Assembly (NCBI GenBank): GCA_965602855.1
Contig: CBFCZV010000009.1
Coordinates: 11,519 to 75,518, forward strand
Reading direction: 5' to 3'
Length of the DNA stretch: 64,000 nt
From: LH-M37 sp965602855
GTDB taxonomy: Bacteria > Pseudomonadota > Gammaproteobacteria > SZUA-229
Shown here piece by piece: positions 62,210 through 64,000 of the stretch (position 1 is its first letter; each line of letters begins with the position of its first letter). The notes under the pieces were generated by a model that saw only the letters and a list, made by a program, of their open reading frames with translations, searched no databases and was not told the origin of the DNA. A program made the translations under genes and the position numbers.

Positions 62210-62824
62210 ATGAGCGAAATGGTTGAAAAATACCGTAATACCTTCCTGAAAGAAGTAGAGGCCAATGTCGAAGAAGGCGAATGGGTGAAAATGTGCATGC
62301 AGTGTGGTGTATGTGCAGGCTCATGTCCTTTAGGCAAACACTGGGCTCATCCTCCTCAGGAAATCTTCATGATGATTCGCGCTGGTAAGCGTGAAGAAGT
62401 TCTGACTTCCGATTCAATGTGGATGTGTACTTCATGTTACAACTGCATCGTGCGTTGTCCTCGTGAACTGCCTATTACACATATCATGCACGGTCTGGCG
62501 AGTTACGCCAAACGTCTTGGTCTTGTGCCCAAGAATCAGGCTACCGCATGGTTCTCTCAGCTATTCTGGGACAACATGATGAAAAAAGGTCGTGTTAATG
62601 AATTGAAACTGGGCCTAGGTCTGTACTTTAAAGACGGCTTTATTTCAGGCATTAAAGAATCACTGAAGCATCAAAAACTTGGTATGAACATGATGAAAGC
62701 CAAGCGTATGAGCATCGCTGAATTATTCGGTGGTCATGGTGTTGATAAAGTGAGTGATCTTCAGAAAATTATTAAGAAAGCCGAAGAGATCGAGAATGCT
62801 CGTATCGAAAGCTACGGTAAATAA
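62210..62824 (+). CDS. hdrC: HdrC-like 4Fe-4S protein
   Basis: 204 aa, soluble, with two complete ferredoxin motifs: Cys29, 32, 35, 39 and Cys73, 76, 79, 83. The C-terminal half is basic and helical, without the membrane helices of QmoC. It stands where qmoC normally follows qmoB. HdrC subunits relay electrons to HdrB. It follows qmoB by 12 bases with an AAGGAG site and precedes hdrB by 14. Confidence 0.9.
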   Translation: MSEMVEKYRNTFLKEVEANVEEGEWVKMCMQCGVCAGSCPLGKHWAHPPQEIFMMIRAGKREEVLTSDSMWMCTSCYNCIVRCPRELPITHIMHGLASYAKRLGLVPKNQATAWFSQLFWDNMMKKGRVNELKLGLGLYFKDGFISGIKESLKHQKLGMNMMKAKRMSIAELFGGHGVDKVSDLQKIIKKAEEIENARIESYGK

Positions 62825-62838
62825 AGAGGCATATTACA

Positions 62839-63738
62839 ATGGCTAAACACGAATATTCATTCTACCCAGGCTGTTCTTCACAGAAGGGCGCATCATCTTC
62901 TAATCTGGCAACTTCGGTTGATACCATGTGTGAAGAGCTAGATATAAAACTGAACCCGATTCCAGACTGGAACTGTTGTTCTGCTTCAATTGGTTATGGC
63001 GGTGGTGGTACTTTACCTCGCATGACCCTGTCAGCACGTAACATCGCACTGTCTGAGCAGCATAATGCTGGTCAGGACATTGTAGCTACCTGTGCTGCTT
63101 GCTGGTTAGCGACAAAAGAAGCGCAAGAACGCATCGCTGCAGACTCTGGTTTGATGACAGATACCAATGCCGCATTGGCAGAAGGCGGTTTGAAACTGGA
63201 AAACAAAACAAACATCCGTCACATGGTTGAAGTGCTGATCGAAGACATCGGTTACGACACTATTGGCGCTGGCGTTAAAAAACCACTGGAAGGTTTGAAA
63301 GTAGCTGGTTATGTTGGTTGTCAGACTAACCGTCCTTTCGGTATCGACGGTGAGTCATTCGAAAACCCAATGTATCTCGATAAATTAGTTGATACATTAG
63401 GTGGTGATTCAATCAAAACCTACGAGAAAAAAGTACAGTGTTGTGGTGGTGCCTTAGCATTCTCCGAGCCTGTGAAATCTCAGGAAATGATCCACGGTAT
63501 CATCGAAGCTGCTTACGACAATGGTGCAGATGTTATTGCAACACCATGTCCGCTTTGTCAGGCTAATGTTGAAATCTACCAGGATGAAATCAACGCAAAA
63601 TACGGTAGCAAATTCAATATGCCGGTTGTTTACTACAGCCAGCTGATCGACATTGCTTACGGCCGTAATGCTAAAGATTCATCGCTTGATGGTCAGGTTA
63701 TCAGAGCTACAAAGCTGGAAGAAATTGCTGGAAAATAA
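62839..63738 (+). CDS. hdrB: HdrB-like protein with two CCG domains
   Basis: 299 aa. CCG motif 1: Cys12, Cys46-Cys47, Cys85 and Cys88. CCG motif 2: Cys in GYVGCQTNRP (about 165), the pair in VQCCGGAL (about 200) and the CPLC motif near 237. In methanogens these sites hold the non-cubane clusters that reduce heterodisulfide; in Qmo complexes of some bacteria HdrCB replaces membrane QmoC. No membrane helix is visible. The acceptor in this organism is unknown. Last gene of the operon. Confidence 0.92.
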   Translation: MAKHEYSFYPGCSSQKGASSSNLATSVDTMCEELDIKLNPIPDWNCCSASIGYGGGGTLPRMTLSARNIALSEQHNAGQDIVATCAACWLATKEAQERIAADSGLMTDTNAALAEGGLKLENKTNIRHMVEVLIEDIGYDTIGAGVKKPLEGLKVAGYVGCQTNRPFGIDGESFENPMYLDKLVDTLGGDSIKTYEKKVQCCGGALAFSEPVKSQEMIHGIIEAAYDNGADVIATPCPLCQANVEIYQDEINAKYGSKFNMPVVYYSQLIDIAYGRNAKDSSLDGQVIRATKLEEIAGK

Positions 63739-63767
63739 TAATAATTATAACTAGTAGAGTTAAATCT

Positions 63768-63797
63768 AAAGCCCGGTTTATCCGGGCTTTTTTTTGG
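63768..63797 (+). terminator. Rho-independent terminator of the qmo operon
   Basis: Perfect stem AAAGCCCGG/CCGGGCTTT with a short TTTAT loop and a run of at least seven T residues, 30 bases after hdrB. Confidence 0.92.
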
Positions 63798-63806
63798 GCT
63801 AAATTT

Positions 63807-63833
63807 GTCATCCTGAGTATGCGAAGGATCTTG
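63807..63833. repeat. Short palindromic repeat (GTCATCCTGAG...GAAGGAT type)
   Basis: ATCCT (63810-63814) and AGGAT (63825-63829) flank GAGTATGCGA. The sequence GTCATCCTGAG...GAAGGATC is a familiar short dispersed palindrome in many bacterial genomes. It lies next to the REP-like copy at 63840. Confidence 0.5.
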
Positions 63834-63839
63834 TTTGGT

Positions 63840-63880
63840 CGTCATCTCGGCATGTTTCTTAGCCGTGATCCATGTTTTAG
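63840..63880. repeat. REP-like dispersed palindrome, copy 2
   Basis: 41 bases matching 26673-26713 at 34 positions without gaps, both beginning CGTCATC and ending TTTTAG. The arms are less perfect here (ATCTCGG/CCGTGAT). It lies downstream of the qmo terminator. Confidence 0.65.
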
Positions 63881-63961
63881 TCAAAAGCTACTTCAGCCTT
63901 GCTATGTCTAGGTATTCGGGTAAAGATTGGTGAATGGATTTGCGCACAGAGGTAGAACTTT

Positions 63962-64000
63962 ATGAAAGCTAAAGACCTTGATAAAAAATTTGATGAAAAC
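63962..64000 (+). CDS. CopG/BrnA-like antitoxin (3' end outside window)
   Basis: Only 13 codons are visible (MKAKDLDKKFDEN), preceded by an AGAGG site 8 bases upstream. The start resembles CopG/BrnA-type antitoxins (KAKxxDxxFDxxED). The family call needs the next 60 codons. No toxin gene is recognisable before it; the 165 bases from the terminator to its start hold only the repeats. Confidence 0.4.
   Translation, partial: MKAKDLDKKFDEN

Noticed and set aside
63693..63884. A 63-aa - strand frame over the qmo terminator and repeats
   Set aside because: It runs through the terminator hairpin and both palindromic repeats; it is not a gene.

Overview
This window looks like a chromosomal segment of a sulfur-metabolising gammaproteobacterium. 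Gene order is typical of that class: cvpA-purF-metZ, dapA-bamC, dxs-ispA-xseB, corB/ypjD near ffh and rpsP-rimM-trmD-rplS, maf-rng-yhdP-nit, purMN divergent from DUF2066-hda, and wrbA/arsC beside hda. The sulfur assignment rests on the last operon (58.7-63.7 kb). It encodes QmoA- and QmoB-type HdrA flavoproteins followed by soluble HdrC and HdrB subunits, the module that couples APS reductase to the electron-transport chain. A full CysG (siroheme) and a CysL/YeiE-like LysR regulator fit this. No apr or dsr genes lie in the window, so the direction of sulfur metabolism (oxidation or reduction) is inferred from the gammaproteobacterial background.

Layout. 0-5.1 kb: purine and methionine genes with an L,D-transpeptidase and a glycerate-kinase-like gene, ending in a 122-bp imperfect inverted repeat. 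5.2-14.2 kb: lytic transglycosylase, proS, a DUF4105 protein, small proteins, a LysR regulator, a diguanylate cyclase, Bcp, GcvR and a PilZ protein. 14.3-24.3 kb: dapA-bamC, folE2-queD, dxs-ispA-xseB, radA, corB, ypjD. 24.4-30.6 kb: the ffh and rpsP neighbourhoods, interrupted by an MBL phosphodiesterase, a nonsense-interrupted TlpA-like pseudogene and a glycosyltransferase. 30.7-51.9 kb: mostly housekeeping genes (ogt, maf, rng, yhdP, nit, darP, purMN, hda, a lone GspE-type ATPase, grx, cysG).

52-58 kb is the accessory part of the window and the most unusual. It holds a stand-alone CHASE2 lipoprotein, a cytoplasmic PAPS-type sulfotransferase, and a large exported DUF4347 protein. That protein has RTX-like repeats expanded with Gly/Tyr-rich inserts and a probable C-terminal sorting tail. 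It is preceded by a consensus-like promoter with a perfect FNR/Anr box near -61.5. Next come a coupled pair: a protein with a four-cysteine cluster and a protein with an STN-like domain. I suggest, as inference only, that the sulfotransferase modifies tyrosines of the surface protein before export.

58.6-64 kb: the qmoAB-hdrCB operon, with a strong palindrome in its leader and a strong terminator at its end. It is followed by REP-like repeats and the start of a CopG/BrnA-like antitoxin gene cut by the window edge. I saw no rRNA, tRNA, CRISPR array, insertion sequence or prophage.
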